Origin: Helicoverpa zea
Taxonomy: Eukaryota; Arthropoda; Insecta; Lepidoptera; Noctuidae
Length of the DNA stretch: 64,000 bases
NCBI RefSeq assembly: GCF_022581195.2
Contig: NC_061471.1
Span: forward strand, 11,036,001-11,100,000
Direction of reading: 5' to 3'
Under the pieces are notes generated by a model. It made no database searches. It worked only from the letters and a program-made list of their open reading frames with translations, and was not told the origin of the DNA. Both the position numbers and the translations under genes were made by a program. This document shows positions 13,124 through 24,831 of this stretch, piece by piece (position 1 is the stretch's first letter; every line of letters begins with the position of its first letter).

Positions 13124-16100
13124 ATGACGACTAAAACGAGCTTCAAGTATTTGGTCATTGTAGAGAATTTCTTCGGTATCAGCCGTCCGCATCTTATCGA
13201 GGACCAAAGGACCAAAATAATATGTGACATCATTTCTATTACCGTTCTCATCGTCATCACCAGCATTATCGTCATGGATTTCATCACCGTCTCAGGGGGT
13301 ATTGGCAACCGCATCTTCGAACTTATCATAGTCATCGAACTATATGGCCTTGCCATTGGATCTCGGTTTAGAAAAGCCATATTCGATGTCATTGACAGAC
13401 TAGACGAAAAATGCGGAATCGATGAAGATTATGGAAACAAAATCCGAGCGAAAACTATTGAAATGATCATAATTTTCGTACCATCAGTATTTATGGATAT
13501 TATTGGACTAACCTTTATGAATGTTAAGACTAGTTTTGCGATATTTCTGTCAGTAGCATTTGCTGCTCATGATGCAGAAATGGGCTTTGCTGCATTACTG
13601 ATTGAAACTATTAACCTGAGGATTGAGAATTTGAAAAATAATGCTTTGCCAAATATTGGATCGAGGATTTACAGACATATTTTGATTGCTACTGCCTATC
13701 TTAGTGAACAATATACTACAAGAGTGAGTAGCTTGTACATGTTCGTACTCGTGAATTGCATAATTTATCAAGTTAACAAATGATTTTTCCTTCTTTCTTG
13801 TTCTATATTAGCTATATTATTTCAGTTACTATTGATGCTGGCTGTAACCCTACTGACAACTGTAGCATACGAATTCATTTGGGTTATCGCCGATTCCTCA
13901 ACAGTAAGTACCACATTCCGAAATAAATCTTTTTTTAATCTTGTATGAATAATAAAGATTACAATAGCTCCCAACCGTCTCAATAAAGATGCCTTCTAGA
14001 AAAATCCTTAAGTATATTCGTATTAGTGTCATAAATCAGAAGATAATGGTTGTATGTGGCCATTAAGTAAGAGAGATGCCAAGATGAAATTGAAAATCCG
14101 CAGTATATTTGCCCAAGTTGTTATGGCTCATGATTATTTTAATAATGTTCTGCTGACCTGGAATTAAGATTGATGTGATGTGTACAAGCGTGTCAGGAAA
14201 TATTATGAGGCGTCGCTATGCATAGGCAATGAGATGGGAACTTGTGACTCGGAATGATAGTTGCAATATTTCGCTCTGTGCAATATGTCTCTATCGAAAC
14301 CTGTTTCGTTTTAACAAAAAATAGCTTTATTGCACATCATCCTCCGAGCCTTTTTCCCAAACTATGTTGGGATCGGCTTCCAGTCTAACCGGATGTAGCT
14401 GAGTACTAGGGCTTTACAAGGAGCGACTGCCCTGCCTGACCTCTTCAACCCAGTTACCCGGGCAACCCAATACCCCTTGGTTAGACTGGTGTCAGACTTA
14501 CTGGCTTCTGACTACCCGTAACGACTGCCAAGGATGTTCTATGACAGCCGGGACCTACAGTTTAACGTGCCATCCGAAACACAGTGATTGGTGTCTAAGA
14601 TATACTTAGAAAGTACATACAAACTTAGAAAAGTTGCATTGGTACTTGCCTGACCTGGAATCGAACCCGCGCCCTCATACTCGAGAGGTTGGTTCTTTGC
14701 CCACTATATAGGCCACCACGACTTTCTTGCACGTAATAAAATATTGATACCAAAACAATATTGATATCACAGAACTGTCTACAAAAAATACTGAAAAGCA
14801 GATAGTTCTTTGAAAAGCATTTAAATTAATTGATCATAAAGCATTTTTACATTTCACTGCGCAAATATTATTGATAATTTCCAAGAATTTTTAACCGATG
14901 CGGAATAATTGATGCCAATTAAGTTCAGTAATTATATCTATTTCGGATGAGCAGTTATATTATTTACTAGTTTTTGTCATTGATTTCACGCCCTGAATAT
15001 TATCTATTAGCTATTCCTAGGAACTTTTTCCTGCACCTGGATAAGAAGACTGTGTATCAAATTTTCAAATCAGTTCGGTAGTTTTGGCTTGAAATCCACA
15101 CAGACTGACGGAGTTTTATTATGATACTAACGACATTTACGGATAACAGTATTTCCCCACTATTTAATGTACAAATGTTATTATACATATAAACCTTCCT
15201 CTTTAATCACCCTATCTATTAAAAAACATACATAGAGATATAGGTAGACAGGGATAGAAAAAACGACTGGATTTAAACTACGTAGTGATGAATATAATAT
15301 GCAATCCCATCCAATTTTTTTTTGTGTTGCAGATAATCCATTTATCATTCTACCTGATGTGGCGCGTGGCTAGATCTATATACTCCTTGTGGATGGTGTG
15401 CTCAGCCGTGGCGAGGACTGGAACTGTGTGTAATGAACTGGCTTTGCACCTGGTTGGCAGACTCACGTTGGATCCTAGTATTTGTAAAGGTTAGATAATG
15501 ATTGGTTACTTTATATAAAGTTGTAAGTTTAATTTTAATATGTGACTTTTAATTGCTTTGATAGCTTTGATATGTTTTCACCAATTATACTAAGTTGTAT
15601 ATATGTATAAATAAGGCTTTTTTTTACGTCATGTAAATATCTAGATTTAATATTATACAAAAATACATGCATTTTGCAATAAATAAATCATATAAAAAGT
15701 TTTAAAATTATACTAATGATGTTGAATGATAATACTGATGATTCTTGCGGTTCCACCAACATCCCAAGTGTATTGCTTCTTCCAGGGTTGAAAGTAGCCT
15801 ATTTCCGTTTCTCAGGCTCTTGGATATTTGTATGTACAAAATGTAACTTAAATCCTGTTTAAGATTTGGCATGAAAGCGCTTCAGCCATTTGTTGGTTGC
15901 TTTGTATTTATAATATTTTTATGTCTTTGTAGAAAAGAACCCCATGCAATACAAGACGGTACAACGATGGTATGCCATACTATTATCTCAACGACCACAA
16001 TTCATTAGCGGGTCCATACTATCCCTTGGTTTGAGCACCCCTATACTTTTACTGGATCTGAGCATAAACTACATGCTTATTATGGTTCAGGTAATTTTAT

Positions 16101-16206
16101 TTGTTTTATAGTGAGAATGAGAAAATTTATCTGTTTTCAATGTAGTAATTTAAAAGGATCTTATCAAATTAAATAATTTTTTCAGATGTATCTCGCTTAC
16201 AAATAA
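13124..16206 (+). CDS. Gustatory receptor (7TM chemoreceptor), five exons
   Basis: The product would be an insect gustatory receptor, a ligand-gated cation channel subunit in the membrane of taste neurons. Exons are 13124-13723, 13826-13903, 15333-15489, 15933-16090 and 16186-16206. All junctions are GT/AG, phases are 0, 0, 1, 0, and the total is 337 residues plus TAA. Seven hydrophobic segments are visible: about residues 32-55, 64-80, 113-133, 137-160, 201-223, 227-252 and the exon-4 helix. The C-terminus INYMLIMVQ followed by a tiny exon MYLAYK fits the family's TYhhhhhQ signature. At 337 residues it is shorter than the usual 350-450. An in-frame acceptor (CAG at 13101-13103) with codons N-F-E-N-I-R open before the ATG suggests a missed upstream exon. 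A SINE sits in intron 2. The ligand cannot be inferred. Confidence 0.85.
14336..14722 (-). repeat. tRNA-derived SINE in receptor intron 2
   Basis: Reads 5' to 3' on the minus strand, with a B box GGTTCGATTCC and an A-box region (GGCCTATATAGTGGGC) that carries an extra TATA compared with the copy at 34081. It ends in ATGATG. The flanks TTTATTGCAC (14326-14335) and TTTCTTGCAC (14723-14732) are a target duplication with one mismatch. It is almost identical to the second copy, so both are probably young. Confidence 0.9.
15180..15290 (+). repeat. Old dispersed repeat fragment
   Basis: Contains AACCTTCCTCTTTAATCACC and a downstream ACATAGAGATATAGGTAGACAG, typical wording of a common moth repeat. 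It lies in the receptor's second intron, just before the exon-3 acceptor. Confidence 0.45.
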
Positions 16207-16963
16207 ACAATGAAAACGTTAAAATATTACAGATAGAAATACGAAGAATATTTTATCGACACCTGTGCACCACGCAGCGGGGATAGAAAGTACAAACCAA
16301 TTTTGAAGTTAATATGTAACTTATAAAAGTTAAAAATAATCTGTGATTACTATAGTACCTGCAGTATAGCTACAGGTCAAATGTGGACATAAAATCTATA
16401 AAGATAAAAATTCGCACATTTTATGTACCTAAATGTAAAATTGTTCCTTTTGTAAAATACTTGTTGGTCCTATGCAAGCGAGCGGTCGGGCGCGGATAAA
16501 AAATATAGGATTTTTTTATAAAAGTTCACTCTATCATGTACGCATGGTACTTCATTGGTAGTCACACTGTCACCCAGTATTTTATAGAATGGTCGAGTGA
16601 TGGACTAATTCTTTTTTTATTTTAGTTTTATATTCGTATCAAAACGGTTGTAATAGGCGTCGAATTCTAAAATTATCAAGGTTTCTATTTGTACTAGTGA
16701 AATTTAGAAAAAATATACAAAATCTTTTACATAATCAAAAGCAACTCAGAATCATTTATTTACACTTGGCTGCTATCAAAATTTAAAAAACATCCCAAAC
16801 CCGGCCACCCATTACCACTTCCTATGTGTTTTTGCTGGGAAGAAGTTTACACAATTTAGGTCCAGGATTCAGGAACTATCCTAAAACCTAAAAAAAAAAT
16901 TGTGTCCTCCGAATGTGTTCATTATCATTTAAAACAACGTCACCACAACAAAACCCACATATA
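16207..16963. other. Spacer downstream of receptor gene
   Basis: AT-rich sequence after the receptor stop codon; no further exon recognised. It runs up to the long-arm inverted-repeat element. Confidence 0.5.
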
Positions 16964-18777
16964 GTGCAGTCATTGAAGCATTATTGCTCCGATTTTTTTT
17001 ACTGTGAACCGATTTGCATGAAATTTTGAAATTAGGTTCATATTACCCTTAACTTCAAAAGTGAAAGTGATTTGAACTCCGCCACCCCCCCCCAGGGGGT
17101 GGTTGCCACCCCTTCTCGGGGGTGAATTTTTTTTGCAAAATAACCTCGGATATCGATAGAAGACACAATTTCAAGCAAAAGTTGTCTTTAAAGTTTTTTA
17201 AAAAATCCAATACTTTTCAAGTTATTGGCAATTGAAAATTCGCAATTTTTTCACGGTTTCATCTGTTTTTTGCAAATATCTCCAAAAATATACGTTTTGT
17301 CGAAAATTTTATAAGGAACAAAATTGTAGCAGGTAAAACAACGAACAATTTGTTTTTTTATAAAGTGTCCTAAGTGCAATATTAAGCTAGATATTAAAGA
17401 TCAAAGCCGTTTTTTTATTTTGTCTGAAATTTAATCGACGTAGTTTATGCCATCTATTATTTTAGTAAGTTGATCAATTTACGAGTTTTATTATTTTACG
17501 GTGACATATATACACATTACAATAGTTGTGGGTCTTTATTATACTGCCTACTTTCACATTGCTCCAAATATTGACACTCCGAAATTTTCAGTTACTAAGT
17601 AGAAAAAAAAATTGATAAGTTTTTGGACCATAACTCCTTCAACTTTCATGCTATCACAATTTATTAAAAACCATTGTAAAAGTAATTAAGAGAGTTACAA
17701 CATCCATTATTGCAATATATAGTAAAGAACCTTTTTCTAAAACGGTGAAGGGTTAAAGGGTTTAAGAGAGGCTATGATTGCGCTGCCACGCGCTCATTAA
17801 ACAATCATATCTCCGTCAATTTTTGTTCGACAGAAAAAACAAACAAACCAAATTGTTTGTCAGAAAAATACCTAATTTTTTTATCTATACACTTTTATAC
17901 GTATCTGTCGTAATTTTTGAGATATTATGAAAATAAAGTGGTTTTTTTTTTCATTTGAAATTTTGTTCTTTTCGTTAATCGTAACTTTTTTGAAAAATAT
18001 GTGTCCTGAAGCAGCCAAACTGATACTATCTATCAAACACTTCATAATAAAGTTAATCCTAGGCGGAATACGATTAATTTTAATTTTAGTGGAAATGGCA
18101 CTTATGAAACCCATTGATTTAAAAGAAAAAACATTAGATGCTCCCCTTATTTGCTATACAGCTCACTTATTTTACGTGCAAAAGACTTTTAATAGTGCTC
18201 ATCTTAAAGCTTATTTTAAGCACTACAAAACCCAATTGTATTAAAATGTATAAAATGCATCTGCTCGCCGCTACATGGCATTGACCACAACGATTAAATT
18301 TCACACAAAATAAAAAACGGCTTTGATCTTTAATATCTAGCTTAATATTGCACTTAGGACACTTTATAAAAAAACAAATTGTTCTTTGTTTTACCTGCTA
18401 CAATTTTGTTCCTTATAAAATTTTCGATAAAACGTATATTTTCGGAGATATTTGCAAAAAACCGATGAAAAACGTGAAAAAATTTCGAATTTTCAATTGC
18501 CAATAACTTGAAAAGTATTGGATTTTTTAAAAAACTTTAAAGACAACTTTTGCTTGAAATTGTGTCTTATATCGATATCCGACGTTATTTTGCAAAAAAA
18601 AAAATTCACCCCCGAGAAGGGGTGGCAACCACCCCCTGGGGGGGGGTGGCGGAGTTCAAATCACTTTCACTTTTGAAGTTAAGGGTAAGATGAACCTAAT
18701 TCCAAAATTTCATGCAAATCGGTTCACACTAAAAAAAATCGGAGGTTAGACCGTATTTTTCGCTTCAATGACTGCAC
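16964..18777. mobile_element. DNA element with about 480-bp terminal inverted repeats
   Basis: The left arm (16964 to about 17441) and right arm (about 18291-18777) are long, near-identical inverted copies starting GTGCAGTCATTGAAGC, with TA on each side as a likely target duplication. Near the outer part of each arm is a C-run/G-run block that is itself palindromic (CCACCCC...GGGGGTGG). The two outermost 40 bp differ by a small indel. The 850-bp centre has no recognisable transposase, so the copy looks non-autonomous. The superfamily is not assigned; TA duplications would suit a Tc1/mariner-like mechanism. Confidence 0.85.
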
Positions 18778-18990
18778 TAATAGCAGCTAATTACGAAAAC
18801 CTTGTAAAGCAATAAATAACTGGAATCCTCTATCGAGTTCACCGAACACCGGCAATCACAATAAAACCCTCTAATAATAAACTAAACGCGGATATCGATA
18901 AACCATTTACGTACACGACAAAATACGTTAAGTGGGCGGGGATACATTATGGCGTTAGATAAAGGTTAATATTATTTTTAGAGGAGGGTA

Positions 18991-19014
18991 AAGTCAAAGT
19001 CAAAGTCAAGTCAA
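18991..19014 (-). repeat. LINE 3' tail, TGACTT repeats
   Basis: Four imperfect AAAGTC units on the plus strand (TGACTT on the coding strand) close the LINE 3' UTR; this is the tail presumably used in target-primed reverse transcription. Confidence 0.7.
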
Positions 19015-19397
19015 ATCATTTATTTCATTTAGGCCTTTACAAGCACTTATGAACGTCAAAATTATAACTAAGTTTGATTCTAGTTGCCCATTCCAAAAGT
19101 AGCTTCCTATGGAGAAGAACGGGCAAGAAACTCCATGGTTACTCTTTTTAAAAATAATATAGTATTACAGTTTGTATGTATTGATACATACAGTAAAAGC
19201 ATGCGAAGATCATGTAGAATCGCAAAGACAAATGAGGATAAAGTGACAATTAAAATGCTACATGGTGTTCACATTTACAAATTGGTTTATATTTTGGTAC
19301 AAAGTTACAAACAAATTTTAATAATCAAAAGATGAATACAATTTTATTTGCTGGTGTAGTTTTAATTTGTTAATTAATTAGATATTGTCAGTATGTC

Positions 19398-22368
19398 CTA
19401 TGGAGCAGGACCAGCATGTTTCCAAGCATTTTTATCTTGAATGTAATCTTCTAATTTATAATATGCTTGCTTACAAAGTGTGGCTTTTATATGAGTTTTA
19501 AACCGCAAGTCATTCAATTCCAGAATGTTGTCTGGTATTTTATTATAACATTTGACACAATATCCCATGAAAGATGTATGTACTTTAGATAATCTAAACT
19601 GCGGGATAGCTAACTTATTTTTATTTCTAGTGTTATAATTATGTCTATCACATATTTTATCAAACAAATGTAAGTTTTTCCTAACATACATGATATTTTC
19701 ATAAATAAATTGGCAAGGTACGGTCATGATATTAATTTTTTTAAACAGTTCCCTAAGAGATTCACGACCACGTAAGTTGTACATAGCTCTGACCGCTCGC
19801 TTTTGTAAGATAAATATGCATTCAATGTCAGCAGCTCGTCCCCACAGCAGAATGCCGTACGACATGATGCTGTGGAAGTAACTAAAATATACCAGTCTAG
19901 CTGTTTCTACGTCCGCTAGCTGCCTCATCTTTCTAATAGCATAGGCGGCCGAGCTAAGACGACCCGCAAGAGATGTTATGTGGGGTCCCCATTGTAGTTT
20001 TTTGTCAAGAGTGATTCCCAGGAAAACTGTCTGATTTATAAATTCTAGTTTTTGACTATTGAGTATTATGTCACATTCACTACTTTTTACATTTGGCAAT
20101 GAAAATCGAATGCATTTTGTTTTTTTTTTCATTAAGAGCCAAGTTATTTGCGTTGAACCAATTTTGAACCTGGATAATGGAATTGTTTACGTCGTCTAGG
20201 TTACGTCTACGTCGATCAATATTAAAAATAAGAGAGGTATCATCGGCAAACAACACCATCCTAGGTTGATTATCAAATAGATAGGGCAAATCATTAATAT
20301 AAACTAAAAAGAGGAACGGACCTAATATGGAACCTTGTGGTACGCCCATTGCCATCATTGAGCCTAGTGAATTTACGCCGTTTACTTGAACTTTAAGTTG
20401 CCGATCGTTTAGATACGATTTTAATAACTGGAGGGATGTATCTTTGATTCCGTAATGCTCTAGCTTCTGCAAAAGCGTTTCGTGATTTACGCAGTCAAAC
20501 GCTTTTGAGAGATCGCAGAAAATTCCAATCGAGTCTTCAGCTTCCTCCCAAGCCTTAAAGATGTGCTTGATCAAAGTTACACCAGCATCGGTTGTACAGC
20601 GACCTTTGGTGAAACCGTATTGTTCGTTATGAAAAATGAAGTTTTTATTGAAATGGCGCAACATTTGTGCAAGCATCAACTTTTCGAATACCTTGCTGAG
20701 AACCGGTAAAACAGAAACGGGTCTATAGTTGTTTGATTCTTTGCTATTTCCCGATTTAAATAAAGGTACTACTTTACTGTGTTTCATTAGATCAGGAAAC
20801 ACGCCTTGGTCTACGCTAACATTAAAGATGTAAGCTAAATAGGGTGCAATAGTTTCAATAATTGACCTACACACCTTGACAGACATACCCCAAAGATCTT
20901 CTGTTGATTTTATTTTAAGATCTTTAAAGGCCTTAACAACAGCCTCGGGGCTGGTATGTTGAAATTTAAATACTGAACTGCATGGCTTTACATTTGTTTT
21001 GAGTAAATCGATAGATACGGCGGTTGAAGAATTTAATGATTTTGTAGTTTCGAAAGGTATTTTGGTGAAGAATGCTTCAAACTCTTGAGCTACTTCAAGG
21101 TTACCGTTGATGAGGCCTTTATGAGTTTCTAGGCTAAAATCAGTTTTGCGAACTTTTCGCCTACCTGTTTCGTTATTAATTACTGTCCAAGTTGTTTTTA
21201 TTTTATCCTTAGAATTTTTTATTTTATTTCTAATATGAATAGATTTAGCCTGTTTACAAACGTTTTTAAATATTTTCGAATATTTTGAGACGTGGTCACG
21301 GAAACTTGGATCGGTGCTATAAGGCTTTAAACCATAAAGTTCAAACAGCTTTTGTCTACTTTTACGAATACCAGGAGTTGCCCAGTCACTAAATAAGAAC
21401 TTGGACTTAATCATTTTAGTTTTAACTGGAAAAGCTAAGTTGAATTGTTTGTTTAATATGGAGAAAAAATCGGCGTAAATATCACTTGAATTTTTAAGAT
21501 TTAAGCTATGTGCACACAGTTTATCACCTAAAGTTTGATTGAATTTATCGATTTTTTTTAAAGTATATTCCCTAAATTTTATTTGTGTTTTCTCTGGTGG
21601 AGAGTTAGTGCGAAAAGTGACAACTTGTCCGCTGTGATCAGAGGGCAAGTAATTCACTATTTCCTTATGTAGGTACTCACAGCTGCAAAAAACATTATCT
21701 ATACAAGTAGCAGTAGTTGGTGTTATCCTAGTAGGTTCTTCGAAAACGTTACGCATATTAAATGATTTAAAAAGATTTAAGAAACTCGAACTTACAATAT
21801 TACTTTCTAAAATATTAATATTGAAATCGCCACATATAATGACTGACTTACTACTGCTACTGACTTTTTTCAAGACATCTTCCATGACAGAATCAAATAC
21901 ACCAAGATTCTGGTGTTGCGGTGGTCTGTAGACACACACTAACACATGCTTATCTAGCTCAACACAGGACAATTCAATATTATGTTCCACTGACATATCA
22001 ACTATATCTTTTCTTACTTTATATTTAATAGGATTTTTTACTAATATTAAGGAGCCACCATGTATCATGGATTTCCGGCTAAAGTAACTAGCTACAGAAT
22101 AATTCTCAAAATTAATAGATTCTACTTGATAATCTTTCAGCCAATGTTCTGTAATACAAATTACATCAAACTTGGTTTGTTCTAAAACTAATTCTATTTC
22201 AAGAAGTTTAGAAGAGCAACTCTGAATATTTTGGTTGAAAAGTTTTAAAATATGTTGCTCACTCTTATGTTTTTTACAACTAACTAAGTCGCCAGAAGAT
22301 AACTTGCTACTATCTTTAAAATTATTAAATACTGGAATATCTTCTGTTGTCTTAATAATTAGTTTAAA
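19398..22368 (-). pseudogene. LINE ORF2: endonuclease plus reverse transcriptase, one frameshift
   Basis: ORF2 makes the endonuclease and reverse transcriptase that copy the LINE. The frame is open from 22368 but its first ATG is at 22068. The 100 codons before that ATG encode essential endonuclease motifs (FNQNIQS, CITEHW). They are followed by VYRPPQH, GDFNINIL and the SDHSGQ end of the apurinic-type endonuclease. Reverse transcriptase follows: NNYRPVSVLP, GIFCDLSKAFDCVNHE, GVPQGSILGP and the catalytic FADD. A run of ten A (20120-20129) where nine keep the frame splits off the thumb and C-terminal domain (19398 to about 20130). That segment is otherwise open and includes SYGILLWG. A single base thus inactivates the copy, unless it is an assembly error. 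ORF2 overlaps the end of ORF1 by about ten bases in the -1 frame. Confidence 0.88.
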
Positions 22369-24032
22369 TTATTTATATCAGGAGTGTTCTCCACAAATGA
22401 TAAAACTTGCATAGAAGAATCTATGTTACCGGTGTGTTCAATATGGTTAGAATGTTCTAACATATTGGTGGTGGTGGTAGTGGTGGTAGATAGTATTTGT
22501 GGACCCCCCTTCGTACACGACGTCATCATACAACAATCTATCAGTGTGCTGTTAGTGTAACTATACAGCATACCCTCGTCCCTTACCCTATAGTTTATTA
22601 TATTAGATATAATATTGTCAATATTATAGGCTATCAACATAGCAATAGTGTGTCTGCAACTACCAGGAACAGATACTGCTCCCTTGATCAATGTGAAATC
22701 ACTAATAAACTTATTAGTGTCAAAATATAAAAGTTTGTCGCTATGACAACATGTCAACATGTGTAATGTGCAGTTTAAATTAAATATACATTTATTTTGA
22801 TATTCTGAAAAACTATCAGAATAAGGAAAAGCACATAACATTAATTTTCCCATATTCAAACTAAGTAAGGTGTCAATACCTTTCACAATGTCCTCTTTTG
22901 TTGTACCATAACTACTGCCTAACAACAGAACTATTATAGAATTACTATCTAATTTTGTACTGCCAATTTTCTCAACAATTTGCTTAAAAGTTATGTCATG
23001 GTAACTGTGATTGGTAAAGTGATGGCTAAGGTAATTGTGTAAAATTTTTCCAAAGCCAGCACCCAATGCATCTGTGAAGAGCAAAGTATTACATTTTTGC
23101 ATATGAATATTCTCTGTAGCAGTTGTAGGTACAGATATATCAGGCAATGGTATTGAAGGTGATGGTTGGCTTGCACTATCACATGAAAGGCTGTTTGTCA
23201 GAGACTCATACCTCTCTGTGTTGGACTTCACCAGGTCCATCAGCTCCACTGCCTCAAATAACCGCTTGCTTAGTTGTTCTTGAGAAGACTCATATTTACT
23301 AAAAATATCCTTTAACAAAGACTCCTTGTATTTTAAATCGTTTTGGAGCTGCTGGGTTTCCATCTCATAAATAGATTTATAATATTCTAATTCAGCAGTA
23401 CAGGAATTCAGTGTCTTAGTTAAGCTAATACGGTCCTTCCTAAGAGAAATGTTTAATTTTAAGAGATGTTGTTTTTTTAAATATCTCTTTGACCGTTTAA
23501 TGAATTTATTGATTTTAATATATTTCTTTAATTTATTATGACTCATCATAACTACAGGACATATTGGAATGGTATCATCACCAGTCAAGTCAATAGTTTC
23601 AGCTAACCTACATGGTACCTTATCTGACCTACAGGCAACTAACTCATCAAAAAGGTTGCAAGTATTAGTAACCTGTTCATTAATCTTACTACATTCTAAT
23701 ATAGATAAAGCCTTATGGGCATTACATAACTCCTGTTCTAATTCTGTGATGCGCTGTAAAGCCAATTCATGGGTGTCACTGCACTGATGGAACGAGGACA
23801 TCTCTTGTTGAAGCTGAGTGTACTGGTCGAGCACATCCATGTACTGTATGTGCAGCTCGGCCAACTCACTCTTGAGGGAAGTGTTTTTGTCGATTATGTT
23901 CTTCACTTCGACTTCACTGTCATCCCTCTCTTGGAGTAGCTGCTTGCACAAGGTTTTAGTTGACTCGAGTTCCCTCAGCGCAGCTCTGAGTTTTTCTTCC
24001 ATGTCTTTGACTGTGGCTCTACGGGTCATCAT
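22359..24032 (-). CDS. LINE ORF1, coiled-coil and SGNH-like domain
   Basis: 557 residues, intact. ORF1 proteins of this group bind and chaperone LINE RNA. Residues about 5-115 and 195-285 are heptad-rich coiled coils (ELESTKTLCKQLL, ITELEQELCNAH). A basic lysine-rich block lies near residues 165-195. About 305-470 has alternating strands and helices like an SGNH-hydrolase fold: LLFTDALGAG at the nucleophile position, IIVLLLGSSYG, then FPYSDSF. The serine and Asp-His residues of an active esterase are not evident, so it is probably a non-catalytic relative. A threonine-rich stretch precedes the C-terminus. The start is the ATG-ATG pair at 24032, although the frame is open further upstream. Confidence 0.85.
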   Translation of the reverse strand: MMTRRATVKDMEEKLRAALRELESTKTLCKQLLQERDDSEVEVKNIIDKNTSLKSELAELHIQYMDVLDQYTQLQQEMSSFHQCSDTHELALQRITELEQELCNAHKALSILECSKINEQVTNTCNLFDELVACRSDKVPCRLAETIDLTGDDTIPICPVVMMSHNKLKKYIKINKFIKRSKRYLKKQHLLKLNISLRKDRISLTKTLNSCTAELEYYKSIYEMETQQLQNDLKYKESLLKDIFSKYESSQEQLSKRLFEAVELMDLVKSNTERYESLTNSLSCDSASQPSPSIPLPDISVPTTATENIHMQKCNTLLFTDALGAGFGKILHNYLSHHFTNHSYHDITFKQIVEKIGSTKLDSNSIIVLLLGSSYGTTKEDIVKGIDTLLSLNMGKLMLCAFPYSDSFSEYQNKCIFNLNCTLHMLTCCHSDKLLYFDTNKFISDFTLIKGAVSVPGSCRHTIAMLIAYNIDNIISNIINYRVRDEGMLYSYTNSTLIDCCMMTSCTKGGPQILSTTTTTTTNMLEHSNHIEHTGNIDSSMQVLSFVENTPDINNLN

Positions 24033-24831
24033 CTCTAATTGTTGTATTGTTAGTACCTAAAAAGTTAAAGAATAGCTTTAAAGATGTTGATTAATGTGTT
24101 AGTGAACAAAGGAAATAGACTGTAAAGGTATAGGGATTTGTGAAATTTGGAAAATATAGAAGTGGACTATAAGATTATATTTTTTATATCAAAATGGAGG
24201 GTAAGCTTTTTATTAATTTTTAAATAAAGAAAGGGGAAAGTATATGATATGGAAGGTTCGCAACAATTAGATATTGATTACACAGTTATGCAAAATACTA
24301 GGCTAAAGCATAAGTGTGGTAAACAACATTATACAAAGTTGGGATTTTTGTAATAAAGGTCAATCAAATAGTACAATCTTGTAGGTCAGCAATGTCAAGG
24401 TTTTACAGCAAAATTTATTGGTGGCAGAGTAATTTGTAATGTTATTGTGTGTAGGCGAACGTTATCGTCGTCAATTCTGTTTTCACAAGTTGAAGGCAGA
24501 ATGAGACACTAACTGTGCCGGTGTGCACTGCAATGACAGTAGCTCATAACAATGAGCCGTGTATTGCTTTGGGTGTAGTGTATTGTTGGTGTAATGTTGT
24601 GTACACGACAATGTTATTAAAATAAAAACACTATACTCCCCGGGTTTGAAGTAATATTCAAACTTTATCCTTTTGACAGCCGGCACATTGAACAGCTGAT
24701 TATAAACTTGTTTGAAATTGCAAACGTCGTCACGAACACGAGAACAAAACTAAGTTTAACAATAATTTGATAGTTTTATCTATTTTAATTGCACAATTAA
24801 CTTAAATTAGCACTAGATTTATATTTTTAGA

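Larger units (their letters stand above)
18983..24821 (-). mobile_element. Near full-length two-ORF LINE (Jockey/CR1 group)
   Basis: A non-LTR retrotransposon reading right to left: 5' UTR, ORF1 (22359-24032), ORF2 (19398-22368), a short 3' UTR and a TGACTT-repeat tail at 18991-19014. Tails of this kind are common in moth LINEs. A candidate 10-bp target duplication TATTTTTAGA occurs at 18973-18982 and 24822-24831. It is AT-rich, and eight extra bases lie between it and the tail, so the outer limits are tentative. ORF content and order are clear. The Jockey/CR1 assignment is from recognised ORF style, not a tree. Confidence 0.85.

Noticed and set aside
13084..13392. 102-codon minus-strand frame
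   Set aside because: Antisense to the gustatory receptor's first exon.
14640..14722. tRNA-like gene (A and B boxes)
   Set aside because: The boxes belong to the SINE head. No cloverleaf with a paired acceptor stem was found.
17927..18244. 105-codon hydrophobic frame inside the long-arm element
   Set aside because: Lysine/isoleucine-rich product of AT-rich DNA in the central part of a non-autonomous element. No recognisable domain and no matching gene context.
18973..24831. Treating TATTTTTAGA as a proven LINE target duplication
   Set aside because: Ten AT-rich bases can match by chance, and eight bases separate it from the TGACTT tail. Used only as a tentative boundary.
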